Assembly (NCBI RefSeq): GCF_013760845.1
Contig: NZ_JACDUU010000001.1
Coordinates: forward strand, 124,001-188,000
Direction: 5' to 3'
Length of the DNA stretch: 64,000 nt
From: [Anoxybacillus] calidus
GTDB lineage: Bacteria > Bacillota > Bacilli > Bacillales > Anoxybacillaceae
The notes under the pieces were generated by a model. That model was not told where the DNA came from. It was given only the letters and a program-made list of their open reading frames with translations, and made no database searches. The position numbers and the translations under genes were made by a program. Positions within the stretch are counted from its first letter, which is position 1. Each line of letters begins with the position of its first letter. Shown here piece by piece: positions 9,020 to 17,682 of the stretch.

Positions 9020-9991
9020 ATGAAACATTTTAAATTTCTCGCTTTTTCAGCAATGATGAGCAGCATGCTAGCATTTGCTACAGCATGTGGAAATGATGCT
9101 GAAAATACAGGTTCTAACGAAAATAAAGAAAAAAATCAAGCTGCAGAACAACTTGAAGGCGAAGTAAAAATGGACGGTTCTTCTACTGTATTCCCAATCA
9201 TGGAAGCTGCAGCAGAAGAATATATGGCTCAGCAACCAGGAGTAAAAGTATCTGTCGGTCAGTCTGGTACTGGCGGTGGATTTGAGAAATTCACAAAAGG
9301 TGAAACAGATTTCTCAAACGCATCTCGTCCAATTAAAGATGAAGAAAAACAAGCTGCTACAAGCGGCGGTATCGAATTCCAAGAATTCCAAATCGCATAT
9401 GACGGTCTTTCAGTTGTTGTAAACAAAGAAAACGACTGGGTTGACCACTTAACAGTTGAAGAATTAAAGAAAATGTGGACGGAAGACGGTAAAGTGAAAA
9501 AATGGTCTGACATTCGTCCAGGCTGGCCAGATGAAGAAATTAAATTCTTCTCACCAGGACATGATTCTGGTACATTCGACTATTTCGATGAAGTCATTCT
9601 CGATGGTGCAGAACTTGTAAAGAACGCACAACTTTCAGAAGATGACAACGTGCTTGTTCAAGGTGTAGCGGGAGACAAAAACGCGATCGGCTATTTCGGC
9701 TATGCTTACTACTTAGAGAATAAAGATAAATTAAAAGTGGTTCCAATTGATGGCGGAAAAGGTCCTGTTGAGCCAACAAATGAAACGATTCAAAGCGGTG
9801 AATACACTCCACTTTCTCGTCCATTATTCACATATGTAAATACAAAAGCTCTTAAAGAAAAAGCGCAAGTTTATGACTTTGCAAAATTTATTTTAGAAAA
9901 TGCTGGCGATTTTGCTGAAGAAGTAGGTTACGTACGCCTGCCACAAGAAAAATATGATGAGCAATTAAAAACTCTTGAAGGATTAAAATAA
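9020..9991 (+). CDS. pstS: Phosphate ABC transporter substrate-binding lipoprotein
   Basis: 323 residues. A lipoprotein signal peptide ends in LAFATAC, with lipidation expected at Cys23. The mature protein has the PstS phosphate-binding segments: MDGSSTVFPI, VGQSGTGGGFEKF, NASRPIKDEE and GHDSGTFDYF. It captures phosphate outside the membrane and hands it to PstCA. The start ATG follows GTAGGGGG. It is first in pstS-C-A-B-phoU behind the PhoP boxes, and a stem-loop separates it from pstC. Confidence 0.97.
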   Translation: MKHFKFLAFSAMMSSMLAFATACGNDAENTGSNENKEKNQAAEQLEGEVKMDGSSTVFPIMEAAAEEYMAQQPGVKVSVGQSGTGGGFEKFTKGETDFSNASRPIKDEEKQAATSGGIEFQEFQIAYDGLSVVVNKENDWVDHLTVEELKKMWTEDGKVKKWSDIRPGWPDEEIKFFSPGHDSGTFDYFDEVILDGAELVKNAQLSEDDNVLVQGVAGDKNAIGYFGYAYYLENKDKLKVVPIDGGKGPVEPTNETIQSGEYTPLSRPLFTYVNTKALKEKAQVYDFAKFILENAGDFAEEVGYVRLPQEKYDEQLKTLEGLK

Positions 9992-10001
9992 TGAAGTTAA
10001 C

Positions 10002-10038
10002 AAGATGAGAAGCAACATTAATTGATGCTTCTCATCTT
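10002..10038 (+). promoter_or_regulatory. Intercistronic stem-loop between pstS and pstC
   Basis: AAGATGAGAAGCA (10002-10014) and its exact complement (10026-10038) form a 13-bp stem with an 11-base loop. Only a TTTC tail follows, so it is more likely a partial terminator or 3' stabiliser that keeps pstS message above the permease genes than a full terminator. Confidence 0.75.
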
Positions 10039-10071
10039 TCCATGAAATGGAAAGGAAGGGGTTTTCGCATT

Positions 10072-11025
10072 ATGGCTGTTACGAAACAAGACAGTCCAAC
10101 TTACTCTGTCCGCGAAATGATTAAAGAGAAAAAAGCAAAACAAAGCGGATTAATGTTTGTTGAGAAATTAATGCCGAAGTTATTGTTGCTAACCGCAGTG
10201 ATTTCTATATTAACGACGTTAGGAATTTTATTTACGTTATTATTTGAAACGTTTACATTTTTTAGCAGAGTTTCCATTGTTGAGTTTTTAACAGAGAAAG
10301 AATGGTTGCCTTGGAACGAAGAAAGTGGCTCGTTCGGTGTGGCACCATTAGTAACAGGAACATTATTAACGACTGGTATTGCAATGGTTGTAGCCATTCC
10401 AATTGGATTGGCATCAGCGATTTACTTGAGTGAATATGCATCAGATAAAACAAGAAGAATCATCAAACCGATATTAGAAGTATTGGCAGGGATTCCGACC
10501 ATTGTTTATGGTTTCTTTGCATTGACATTTGTTACTCCATTGTTGAAACAAATCATTCCTGATTTAGGAATTTTCAACGCACTAAGTCCAGGTATTGTGA
10601 TGGGAATTATGATTATTCCGATGGTTGCCTCTCTTTCTGAGGATGCAATGAGTTCTGTACCGAATGCGATTCGTGAAGGAGCTTTAGGGCTTGGTTCAAC
10701 GAAATTAGAGGTAGCGTTAAAAGTCGTACTTCCTGCCTCTGCATCTGGTATTATTGCTTCTTTCGTATTAGCCATCTCCCGGGCGGTTGGGGAAACAATG
10801 ATTGTAGCTGTGGCAGGAGGATCATCGCCGGTATTATCATTTGATGTTACTCAGTCGATCCAAACAATGACTGCTTACATCGTTCAAGTAACGACAGGAG
10901 ATGCCGGATACGGTACAACGATTTACTATAGTATTTACGCTGTAGGGATGACGTTATTCGTCTTTACACTAGCGATGAACTTGCTTGCCCAATATATTTC
11001 TCGTCGCTTTAGGGAGGAATATTAA
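10072..11025 (+). CDS. pstC: Phosphate ABC transporter permease PstC
   Basis: About 317 residues and six membrane segments: one near residues 40-65 and the rest in the conserved permease domain. The EAA loop reads IREGALGLGSTKLEVALKVV, which contacts the ATPase PstB. The ATG at 10072 is preferred to that at 10042 because GGAAGGGG precedes it and the family begins about there. It pairs with PstA to form the channel. Only 2 bases separate its stop from pstA, indicating tight coupling. Confidence 0.95.
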   Translation: MAVTKQDSPTYSVREMIKEKKAKQSGLMFVEKLMPKLLLLTAVISILTTLGILFTLLFETFTFFSRVSIVEFLTEKEWLPWNEESGSFGVAPLVTGTLLTTGIAMVVAIPIGLASAIYLSEYASDKTRRIIKPILEVLAGIPTIVYGFFALTFVTPLLKQIIPDLGIFNALSPGIVMGIMIIPMVASLSEDAMSSVPNAIREGALGLGSTKLEVALKVVLPASASGIIASFVLAISRAVGETMIVAVAGGSSPVLSFDVTQSIQTMTAYIVQVTTGDAGYGTTIYYSIYAVGMTLFVFTLAMNLLAQYISRRFREEY

Positions 11026-11027
11026 CA

Positions 11028-11909
11028 ATGAAAAAACTAATCGATCAAGAAAAAGTGATAAAAAACATGACAGGGAGACTTGTAAAAAACAACTTTTTCA
11101 AATTTTTATTCTTTCTTGCTACCGTTTTTGGCTTAATCGTCCTTGTCGTGCTTCTATATCGGATATTCACTCAAGCAATTGGCTGGCTTGATATGGATTT
11201 CTTACAAAATTTCGCGTCACGTAGACCAGAAGAAGCAGGAATTAAGGCGGCTTTAATCGGGTCTTTATGGCTGATGGTCATTGTCGCTCCGTTATCGCTT
11301 ATTTTAGGTGTTGGTACGGCCATTTATCTTGAGGAATATGCGAAGAAAAACCGTTTTACAGACTTTATCCAAACAAACATTTCAAATTTAGCTGGTGTTC
11401 CGTCCATCGTTTTCGGTTTGCTAGGTTTAACGGTATTCGTTCGCGGCATGGGCTTAGAGCGCAGCGTTATTTCGGCAGGATTAACAATGAGTTTGCTTGT
11501 ATTACCTGTCATTGTTGTAGCGGCACAAGAGGCCATTCGTGCCGTTCCAAATCAACTTCGCGAAGCATCTTATGGTATGGGTGCAACAAAATGGCAAACG
11601 ATTTATCGAATTGTTTTGCCTGCAGCGATTCCAGGAATTTTAACGGGAAGTATTTTAGCGTTGTCGCGTGCGATTGGTGAAACAGCACCACTTGTTGTTA
11701 TCGGTATTCCAACATTTATTGCCTACTTACCAAAAAGCATTTTTGATACGTTTACGGTTATGCCAATGCAGATTTACAACTGGACAGGAAGACCGCAGGA
11801 AGAGTTTCAACACGTCGCAGCAGCAGGAATTGTTGTGTTATTATTCGTTCTCATTGTCATGAACTCGATCGCTGTGTTCATTCGAAATAAATTCCAAAAG
11901 AGATTTTAA
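11028..11909 (+). CDS. pstA: Phosphate ABC transporter permease PstA
   Basis: 293 residues with six membrane segments. The EAA loop is LREASYGMGATKWQTIYRIV. It forms the heterodimeric permease with PstC. The ATG at 11028 follows GGGAGGAAT, which overlaps the pstC 3' end. The NIS-free cytoplasmic N-terminus of about 25 residues is basic, as usual. Confidence 0.95.
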   Translation: MKKLIDQEKVIKNMTGRLVKNNFFKFLFFLATVFGLIVLVVLLYRIFTQAIGWLDMDFLQNFASRRPEEAGIKAALIGSLWLMVIVAPLSLILGVGTAIYLEEYAKKNRFTDFIQTNISNLAGVPSIVFGLLGLTVFVRGMGLERSVISAGLTMSLLVLPVIVVAAQEAIRAVPNQLREASYGMGATKWQTIYRIVLPAAIPGILTGSILALSRAIGETAPLVVIGIPTFIAYLPKSIFDTFTVMPMQIYNWTGRPQEEFQHVAAAGIVVLLFVLIVMNSIAVFIRNKFQKRF

Positions 11910-11951
11910 GTGATTGTGCTCAATCAAATTGGATGAAGGAGGATTTTATCC

Positions 11952-12770
11952 ATGGAGTTAACAGTAACAAAAGAAAGAACGGAGCGAAAAAAGATGAATG
12001 AAGTAAAGGGAGAAAAAGCGGTTGTTTATCGTACGAAAAATTTAAATCTATGGTATGGTGAACATCATGCTTTGAAAAATATTGATTTGGATATTTATGA
12101 AAACGAAGTAACAGCGATTATCGGACCATCTGGATGCGGGAAATCAACATATATTAAAACGTTGAACCGTATGATTGAGCTGGTGCCGAACGTGCGTACG
12201 TCTGGAGAAATTATGTATCGCGGTCGCAATATTTTTGATAAATCTTATCGTGTTGAGGAATTGCGGACACAAGTCGGAATGGTATTCCAAAAGCCAAATC
12301 CGTTCCCAAAATCTATTTATGATAACATTGCTTATGGTCCGCGTATTCATGGTATTCGCGACAAGAAAATACTTGACGAAATTGTTGAAAGAAGTTTACG
12401 CGGTGCGGCTATTTGGGATGAAGTGAAAGATCGTCTGCACGAAAATGCGTACGGATTATCAGGCGGACAGCAACAACGTTTATGCATTGCCCGCTGCTTG
12501 GCAATTGAACCGGATGTCATTCTCATGGACGAACCAACTTCAGCATTAGATCCAATTTCAACTTTAAAAGTAGAAGAACTTGTCCAAGAATTGAAGAAAA
12601 ACTATAGCATTATTATCGTTACTCATAATATGCAGCAAGCTGCCCGCATTTCTGATAAAACAGCCTTTTTCTTAAACGGAGAGGTCATCGAATATACAGA
12701 TACAGATAAATTATTCTCGAATCCTTCTGACAAACGTACAGAAGATTACATTACAGGACGTTTCGGTTAA
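11952..12770 (+). CDS. pstB: Phosphate ABC transporter ATP-binding protein PstB
   Basis: 272 residues. ATPase motifs are complete: Walker [10 protein letters not shown] (about residue 58), Q-loop [11 protein letters not shown], signature LSGGQQQR, Walker B VILMDEP and H-loop VTHNM. It drives phosphate import through PstCA. The start ATG follows AAGGAGG. B. subtilis has two adjacent copies (pstBA, pstBB); here there is one. The N-terminal 20 residues extend beyond the core and a second ATG at 11994 is possible. Confidence 0.95.
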   Translation: MELTVTKERTERKKMNEVKGEKAVVYRTKNLNLWYGEHHALKNIDLDIYENEVTAIIGPSGCGKSTYIKTLNRMIELVPNVRTSGEIMYRGRNIFDKSYRVEELRTQVGMVFQKPNPFPKSIYDNIAYGPRIHGIRDKKILDEIVERSLRGAAIWDEVKDRLHENAYGLSGGQQQRLCIARCLAIEPDVILMDEPTSALDPISTLKVEELVQELKKNYSIIIVTHNMQQAARISDKTAFFLNGEVIEYTDTDKLFSNPSDKRTEDYITGRFG

Positions 12771-12781
12771 TATCAAAGAAG

Positions 12782-12809
12782 TCGTGCGAGTTGCTCGCAC
12801 GATTTTTTC
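12782..12809 (+). terminator. Intrinsic terminator between pstB and phoU
   Basis: TCGTGCGAG and CTCGCACGA arms, a TTG loop and TTTTTT. Since phoU starts 30 bases later without an obvious promoter, this likely attenuates phoU relative to pst. Confidence 0.85.
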
Positions 12810-12838
12810 AATAAAGCAAGAAAAGGGGAGAGAAACAA

Positions 12839-13498
12839 ATGTCCGTACGTGAAAAATTTCATTATGATTTAAAAACATTACGCCAAAAATTAATTGAGAT
12901 TGGAAGTTTAACAGAAATTGCCCTTGGCAAGTCTATCGATGCGTTACAGACAAAAAATGTAGATCGAGCTTTAGAAGTGATTGATAGTGATTCCAAAATC
13001 GACTTGCTTGATGAGGAAATAAATGATTTTGCGATTTTATTAATTGCTAAGCAGCAGCCGGTTGCAATTGATTTACGACGTATTATTGTGGCCATCAAAA
13101 TTTCAACAGATGTCGAACGAATTGCTGATTTTGCCGTAAATATTGCAAAATCGACGATCCGTATCGGGGAACAGCCGTTTGTCGTTCCGATTGACAAAAT
13201 TGTACGAATGCATCAAATTGCCCTTGAGATGCTTTCGTTAGGATTAAAAGCATATTACGAGGAAGATGTAGTTCTTGCAAAAAAAGTAGCGGATATGGAT
13301 GATGAAGTCGACCAGTTATATGGACAAACGATTAAAGAATTGTTGCAGACGACGCAAACCAATAGCGAAGCGATTTCGCAAATTACGCAATTATCATTTA
13401 TTTCCCGTTATATTGAACGTGTTGCTGACCATGCGACAAACATTGCTGAAAGTGTGTTTTATCTCGTAAAAGGAAGACATTATGATTTAAATGATTAA
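12839..13498 (+). CDS. phoU: Phosphate uptake regulator PhoU
   Basis: 219 residues made of two PhoU repeats of three helices each. The metal-binding segments are IKISTDVERIADFAVNIA (about residue 83) and ISRYIERVADHATNIAES (about residue 185). PhoU links the Pst transporter to the PhoR kinase and lowers uptake when phosphate is plentiful. The ATG follows AAGGGGAG. It is last in the pst cluster and lies after a terminator. Confidence 0.95.
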   Translation: MSVREKFHYDLKTLRQKLIEIGSLTEIALGKSIDALQTKNVDRALEVIDSDSKIDLLDEEINDFAILLIAKQQPVAIDLRRIIVAIKISTDVERIADFAVNIAKSTIRIGEQPFVVPIDKIVRMHQIALEMLSLGLKAYYEEDVVLAKKVADMDDEVDQLYGQTIKELLQTTQTNSEAISQITQLSFISRYIERVADHATNIAESVFYLVKGRHYDLND

Positions 13499-13509
13499 AT
13501 TAAAAAGTG

Positions 13510-13549
13510 AAGTCCGCTCCTTCTATTGATAAAGGAGCGGACTTTTATT
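13510..13549 (+). terminator. Intrinsic terminator of phoU
   Basis: AAGTCCGCTCCTT and AAGGAGCGGACTT, a 13-bp stem followed by TTTATTTT. It may also serve the convergent gene ending at 13584. Confidence 0.9.
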
Positions 13550-13583
13550 TTCATAAACGGTATCCTATAGATGAAGTTCTTCT

Positions 13584-14060
13584 TTAATGATTAGTTCGAG
13601 ACTTTGTAATCATTTTGCTAAGTTCTTCATGATTCATATTACTGTTGACTTGATATGTACCTCCGCGAATTTTACGAGTCAAACCGTGGTCTCTTAAATA
13701 TTTGATAAAAGTCACTGCATCGTTGATCACTTGGGCTTCTTCTAATTCTTTAGCAATTTCAGAGGCTGTTTTCCCCTTATCAATAACCAATTGATAAGAA
13801 TAAATGGTTTCTGGCTTGTCGATATTTTTTTGAGCTAGTTTTACTTGTTTATTTGCTGAATTAGATTGTAATTGTTGTTTTGCCTCTTTCAGTTGTTTAT
13901 ACTCTTTTGTACTGATTGCGATGAGACCTTTTTCCTGTAAATAAGAATGAATATCTGTTTCTGTCAATTTTGCTGGTTTTGAATAATAGTATATGCTGCC
14001 TATCACAGCAGTAGCTAACAACATTCCAATTGCAAACGTACGAATGGTAATTCTATCCAT
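13584..14060 (-). CDS. Membrane-anchored protein with MltG N-terminal-like (LysM-like) domain only
   Basis: 158 residues: one N-terminal membrane helix (about 7-26), a Gln/Lys-rich linker (about 50-85), and a C-terminal module from YQLVIDKGKTASEIAKELEE to RKIRGGTYQVNSNMNHEEL. This module resembles the LysM-like entry domain of the lytic transglycosylase MltG, but the catalytic domain is absent. It is therefore unlikely to be an active transglycosylase. It is translationally coupled to the gene upstream (stop and start share a base at 14060). B. subtilis has small genes, yqzC and yqzD, at this place; I believe these are the counterparts but cannot prove it. Confidence 0.7.
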   Translation of the reverse strand: MDRITIRTFAIGMLLATAVIGSIYYYSKPAKLTETDIHSYLQEKGLIAISTKEYKQLKEAKQQLQSNSANKQVKLAQKNIDKPETIYSYQLVIDKGKTASEIAKELEEAQVINDAVTFIKYLRDHGLTRKIRGGTYQVNSNMNHEELSKMITKSRTNH

Positions 14061-14437
14061 TAGTTCATTCCCCGCAAGTATTGTTGTAACATCATTCGCA
14101 CCTCTTCTGTTGTCATCGAGGTTTCTTTGGCAATTTGTTCATACGAAAATCCCCGTTTATAAAGGGACAAGACTTGTTCACGCTCTAGTTGTGTAGAATC
14201 GTTGAGCGCTTTTTTTCGCACAATTTCCATTATATCTTCGTCGCTCATCAATAACTCTTCTTCTAATATTTTTAATTTTTTTTTGAGCTGATATGTTTCT
14301 TGTACGAAAGACATGGTCAACTGGTCTATTTGTTCCTCGAGCCCTTTGATTTTATCTTTTGCAAAAAAGGATAAAATGAGCAATAATAACGACAGAAAAA
14401 CGAGCGCAATCATTGTATATTCGATCAGATGCTCCAT
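14060..14437 (-). CDS. Small membrane protein with coiled coil and helix-turn-helix-like tail
   Basis: 125 residues. One N-terminal membrane segment (about 8-25) is followed by a charged coiled coil (KGLEEQIDQLTMSFVQETYQ) and a C-terminal segment LSLYKRGFSYEQIAKETSMT that looks like a helix-turn-helix of the sigma-70 region 4 or resolvase type. The ATG at 14437 is chosen because GGGGTGA precedes it; the longer frame to 14503 has no ribosome-binding site. It forms an operon with the MltG-like gene. A membrane-tethered DNA-binding role is possible but unproven. Confidence 0.65.
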   Translation of the reverse strand: MEHLIEYTMIALVFLSLLLLILSFFAKDKIKGLEEQIDQLTMSFVQETYQLKKKLKILEEELLMSDEDIMEIVRKKALNDSTQLEREQVLSLYKRGFSYEQIAKETSMTTEEVRMMLQQYLRGMN

Positions 14438-14587
14438 AATGTCACCCCATTTCATTATATATGTTATGAATGTTGTTATAAATAGAAAGTGTAATAAAAA
14501 CATAAATTAAATATGGAAATTCACACAAAAAAGTGCTATCATAGAAAAGTCTGATTATAGTTAATTAAGTATTGGAGGGAAGTAGCA

Positions 14588-14737
14588 ATGCGTGTAAATA
14601 TTACATTAGCTTGTACAGAATGCGGCGAACGTAACTATATTACGACAAAAAATAAACGTAACAATCCAGATCGTCTTGAGCTAAAAAAATACTGCCCAAG
14701 AGACAAAAAAGCAACTATTCATCGTGAAACAAAGTAA
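14588..14737 (+). CDS. rpmG: 50S ribosomal protein L33
   Basis: 49 residues beginning [17 protein letters not shown] and ending TIHRETK, a full-length bacterial L33 of the large ribosomal subunit. It has CxxC at residues 9-12 and a third Cys (KKYCPRDKK); the second CxxC is incomplete, as in RpmGA of B. subtilis. The ATG at 14588 follows TTGGAGGGAAG. rpmGA lies before yqgN in B. subtilis as well. Confidence 0.93.
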   Translation: MRVNITLACTECGERNYITTKNKRNNPDRLELKKYCPRDKKATIHRETK

Positions 14738-14768
14738 GCAGTAGGAGACATTTCCTGCTGCTTTTTTA
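14737..14768 (+). terminator. Intrinsic terminator of rpmG
   Basis: AGCAGTAGGA and TCCTGCTGCT arms, followed by TTTTTATTTT. Confidence 0.8.
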
Positions 14769-14801
14769 TTTTGCTACAATGAAAAGAGAGGTGAAATCCG
14801 T

Positions 14802-15371
14802 ATGGAAGAAAAAAAGAAAATGCGAAAAAAAGTGAAACAGCTGCTCACACAATTAACAGACAAAGAGAAGCAGGAGTATTCCGAAGCGATTGCTGAAAAG
14901 CTATACGCGCTTTCTGTCTGGAAGAAGACGAAATGCATTGGGATTACGATTTCAAGAGGAAATGAAGTACATACGCTACCGATTATTGAAAAAGCTTGGC
15001 GTGAAGGAAAAAGGATATGCGTACCAAAATGTGATCCGGACGAAAAAACGATGGTTTTTCGTGAAATACATTCATTTGCACAGCTTGAATCTATATATTT
15101 TGATTTATTAGAGCCAATTGAAGATATAACGAAGGAAGTAGCAGCAGCGGAAATTGATTTAATGGTTGTGCCGGGAATTGTTTTTTCAAGAGACGGATAT
15201 CGAATCGGGTACGGTGGCGGCTATTATGACCGCTATTTACAACAGTTCACCCAAGCGACGATTTCGCTTGCCTACAGTGTACAAATGGTTGAAAGAGTAC
15301 CAGTTGAGCAACATGATATTCCTGTACAGATGATTATTACAAATGATGAGGTTATTGTTTGTGATGAATGA
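14802..15371 (+). CDS. yqgN: 5-formyltetrahydrofolate cyclo-ligase
   Basis: 189 residues, about the normal length. It converts 5-formyl-THF with ATP to 5,10-methenyl-THF, returning stored folate to one-carbon metabolism. The signature GYRIGYGGGYYDRYL near residue 130 and the N-terminal RKKVKQLL with substrate-binding basic residues are present. The ATG at 14802 follows AGAGGTGAA. Its end overlaps the next gene by 8 bases, suggesting coupling. Confidence 0.93.
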   Translation: MEEKKKMRKKVKQLLTQLTDKEKQEYSEAIAEKLYALSVWKKTKCIGITISRGNEVHTLPIIEKAWREGKRICVPKCDPDEKTMVFREIHSFAQLESIYFDLLEPIEDITKEVAAAEIDLMVVPGIVFSRDGYRIGYGGGYYDRYLQQFTQATISLAYSVQMVERVPVEQHDIPVQMIITNDEVIVCDE

Positions 15372-16140
15372 ATGGATTTATATCGTGGTTACGTTCATTG
15401 TTGCCTTTGGTGGATGGCTTGTTCGTTCTCTTTCTGTTTCGGGAGCTGTTGTTGCCTTTTTTGTCGGATTGTTGATTTCACTTGGATTCGAGTGGAAAGG
15501 GCTTATTATGCTTGGAGCGTTTTTTGTAAGTTCGAGTCTTTGGAGCAAATTTCAAAAACATAAAAAGATGGCTATGTTCGAAAAAGTGGAAAAAGGAGAT
15601 CAGCGCGATTATATGCAAGTGCTGGCAAATGGAAGCGTCCCGGCTGTGATTAGCCTCATTTATTTTTTTTCGCCTTCCACGATTTGGCTGGAAATGTTTA
15701 TCGTTTCAATTGCTGCAGCTAATTCGGACACGTGGGCATCAGAAATCGGAAGTTTAAGCAAACAATCGCCACGTTTAATTACAACATGGAAAATGGTTGA
15801 ACGAGGAACCTCAGGAGGAATGACACTGCTTGGCACAATAGCGGCAATAGGTGGAGCGCTCTTTGTTGGAATCGTTAGTTTTGTTTTATGGCATGATATA
15901 CATCTTGTTTTTGTTGGTTTGTTTGGCTTTCTTGGCAGCATGATCGATACGTGGATGGGGGCAGTGTGCCAAGTTAATTACTGTTGCGCTGTTTGCGGGT
16001 TGGAGACAGAGAAGAAGCAACATTGCGGTCAAGGCACGATAAGGCTTAAAGGTGGGCGTTTTATTAATAATGATATGGTAAATTGGTTATCCATCATTTC
16101 TGCAACGATATTGTATTTTTTTGTAACAACATTACAATAA
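15364..16140 (+). CDS. DUF92 family integral membrane protein
   Basis: About 258 residues with 6-7 hydrophobic segments and the conserved cytoplasmic block AANSDTWASEIGSLSKQSPR and GTSGGMTLLGTIAA. These mark the DUF92 (TIGR00297) family, which includes the plant phytyl-phosphate kinase VTE6, so a polyprenyl-phosphate kinase role is conceivable but unproven. The start ATG at 15364 overlaps the yqgN stop; a longer frame to 15343 would lie within yqgN. A CCAVCGLETEKKQHCG cysteine cluster lies between the last two helices. Confidence 0.8.
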   Translation: MNEWIYIVVTFIVAFGGWLVRSLSVSGAVVAFFVGLLISLGFEWKGLIMLGAFFVSSSLWSKFQKHKKMAMFEKVEKGDQRDYMQVLANGSVPAVISLIYFFSPSTIWLEMFIVSIAAANSDTWASEIGSLSKQSPRLITTWKMVERGTSGGMTLLGTIAAIGGALFVGIVSFVLWHDIHLVFVGLFGFLGSMIDTWMGAVCQVNYCCAVCGLETEKKQHCGQGTIRLKGGRFINNDMVNWLSIISATILYFFVTTLQ

Positions 16141-16737
16141 TTGCATCGTGTAAAAAACTTGTTTGTGACCGTCGTTCAGTTTTAGAGATTGTCCACGAAA
16201 AAAGAAAAAGATAGCTATGATAATTTAGAGTGCTTGTTTATCAACATCCGCGATACCTCATATATATTATCCAGTGTAAAAGAGCAACCTATTACGAAAT
16301 CACAATGGGGCTTGTCCTTTTAACGAAAGCGATTTTATAAAATGAAAATTCGATATTAACAGTTTCTGATTTATTTTAGATGGCCAATTATTTATTATTG
16401 GTATTTCGACCATCATCAATCGCAGCGGCATTTGGGAAGTGCTTGAGTGAAAACGAAGTGAAGAAGAAAAATTTGCTTATTTGGTAAAAGTGTTAAAAGA
16501 GATTATGAATCGTACATTCCACGAATGAATGAAGCGGCTGGAGAGGCTGATCTTCAAACAAAGCGTTAGACCCACAACACAATATATAAGACATTATATA
16601 TTGTGAAATGCACGTGGGGTCAGACACTTTGGGATCAGCCCCAGTCCTTTTTATTTTCTTTCTATAATTTAGTAACAGATTGGACAAAAGAATAAAGAGC
16701 AGTAAAAATGAAAGGAGAATGAAAGGAGAATGAAAGG
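16141..16737. other. Gene-free stretch with possible decayed coding remnants and one repeat
   Basis: No intact gene. Around 16370-16530 the forward frame reads LFIIGISTIINRSGIWEVLE, a stop, then KFAYLVKVLKEIMNRTFHE, which looks protein-like but is broken by several stops. A second fragment near 16225-16320 reads INIRDTSYILSSVKEQPITK. Together these suggest an old pseudogene I cannot name. Copy A of repeat family R1 occupies 16566-16655. Confidence 0.4.
16566..16655 (-). repeat. Intergenic repeat family R1, copy A
   Basis: It contains GACCCACAACACAATATATA and ATATTGTGAAATGCACGTG, which match the reverse complement of the copy at 25301-25412, followed by GTCAGACACTTTGGGATCAG. Long imperfect palindrome, ending in a T-rich stretch. 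Confidence 0.7.
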
Positions 16738-16740
16738 ATG
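16708..16740 (+). repeat. 11-bp tandem repeat carrying three Shine-Dalgarno cores
   Basis: ATGAAAGGAGA is repeated (16708, 16719, and partly 16730) immediately before the ATG at 16738. The middle copy places AAAGGAG 9 bases upstream of the start. Confidence 0.8.
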
Positions 16741-16923
16741 TATAACCGCATTATGTCTATTGTTTTTCTTGCAATCGGATGTTTTGCATTATATCGCTAT
16801 CGTTACAAGTTGATCAATCTGTTTTTTAAAAATCGATTTTTACAAAAGGCGTTTGTTTTTTTGGTAATGAATATTCCGTTTGTGCGCAAAGCATTTTATG
16901 CTCAAGTATTGCAACGAATGTGA
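16738..16923 (+). CDS. Small membrane protein of unknown function (YqgO-like position)
   Basis: 61 residues. One hydrophobic segment (about residues 4-19) is followed by a basic stretch RYRYKLINLFFKNRF and a second hydrophobic segment (about 40-52). The ribosome-binding region is made of a triplicated 11-bp unit. B. subtilis has a small gene, yqgO, between yqgN and yqgP, and this may be its counterpart. No function is known to me. Confidence 0.65.
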   Translation: MYNRIMSIVFLAIGCFALYRYRYKLINLFFKNRFLQKAFVFLVMNIPFVRKAFYAQVLQRM

Positions 16924-16953
16924 TACAATAGAGTTTACATTGGGAAGATTTAG

Positions 16954-17682
16954 ATGAATTGGGAAATCATTTGTTTTGATTTAGATGATACGATTGTCGA
17001 TTATGAACAAACATTTAAAAGAGCGATTGAGCATTGTTTTTTACTGTTTGTGAAGAAAAGCGGATACGATATAAGTTTTGAAACGTGGTTTTCCACTTTC
17101 AAGAAGTTTTGTGACTTATATTGGAGCGATTATCAATACAGGCGTTTGACGAGAATCGAATATCGGCGGCGCCGCTTTCTTGATACGATGCTTACTTTTA
17201 ACATAAAAGCGAATACAGATTTAGCGGACTGGTTTCATCATTATTTCGACCATATCGTTAGTCAATTTGTTGTACCGATGAGGGGAGTGGAATCACTTTT
17301 AGACCATTTATATCATCAGTCCATTAAGATGGGGATTATTACAAATGGAACGAGTGAGATACAGCGAAATAAAATTCGTTATCTTGGATTTACTCGTTTT
17401 TTTTCAGATGAATTTATTATTATTTCTGAAGAGATTGGTGTAGAAAAACCAAATCCAGCTATTTTTCATTACGCATTAAACAAAATTGCACCAAACAGTA
17501 AGCATAAATTATATATAGGGGACTCTTGGGAGCTTGATGTGTTGGGAGCGCTTGAAGCGAGGTGGCAGGCCATTTATTTGAATACGAGAAAGCAGCCGCC
17601 GACTACGACACATCAACCTTTGGCAATATGTCATGATGTAAGTGGATTGACTTCCTCTTTATCCTGTTCTAGTCGTCCGTAA
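16954..17682 (+). CDS. HAD superfamily hydrolase (YjjG/nucleotidase-like)
   Basis: 242 residues. HAD motif I is DLDDTIVDY (nucleophile and acid Asp near residues 9 and 11), motif II is IITNGT (about 131), motif III is the Lys of EKPNP, and motif IV is YIGDSWELDVLGA (about 190). The helical cap between motifs I and II is a C1 type. It probably dephosphorylates a small metabolite such as a nucleotide. The ATG follows a weak GGGAAGA. The last residues and the stop come from the palindromic element R3, so the C-terminus may differ from relatives. Confidence 0.85.
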   Translation: MNWEIICFDLDDTIVDYEQTFKRAIEHCFLLFVKKSGYDISFETWFSTFKKFCDLYWSDYQYRRLTRIEYRRRRFLDTMLTFNIKANTDLADWFHHYFDHIVSQFVVPMRGVESLLDHLYHQSIKMGIITNGTSEIQRNKIRYLGFTRFFSDEFIIISEEIGVEKPNPAIFHYALNKIAPNSKHKLYIGDSWELDVLGALEARWQAIYLNTRKQPPTTTHQPLAICHDVSGLTSSLSCSSRP

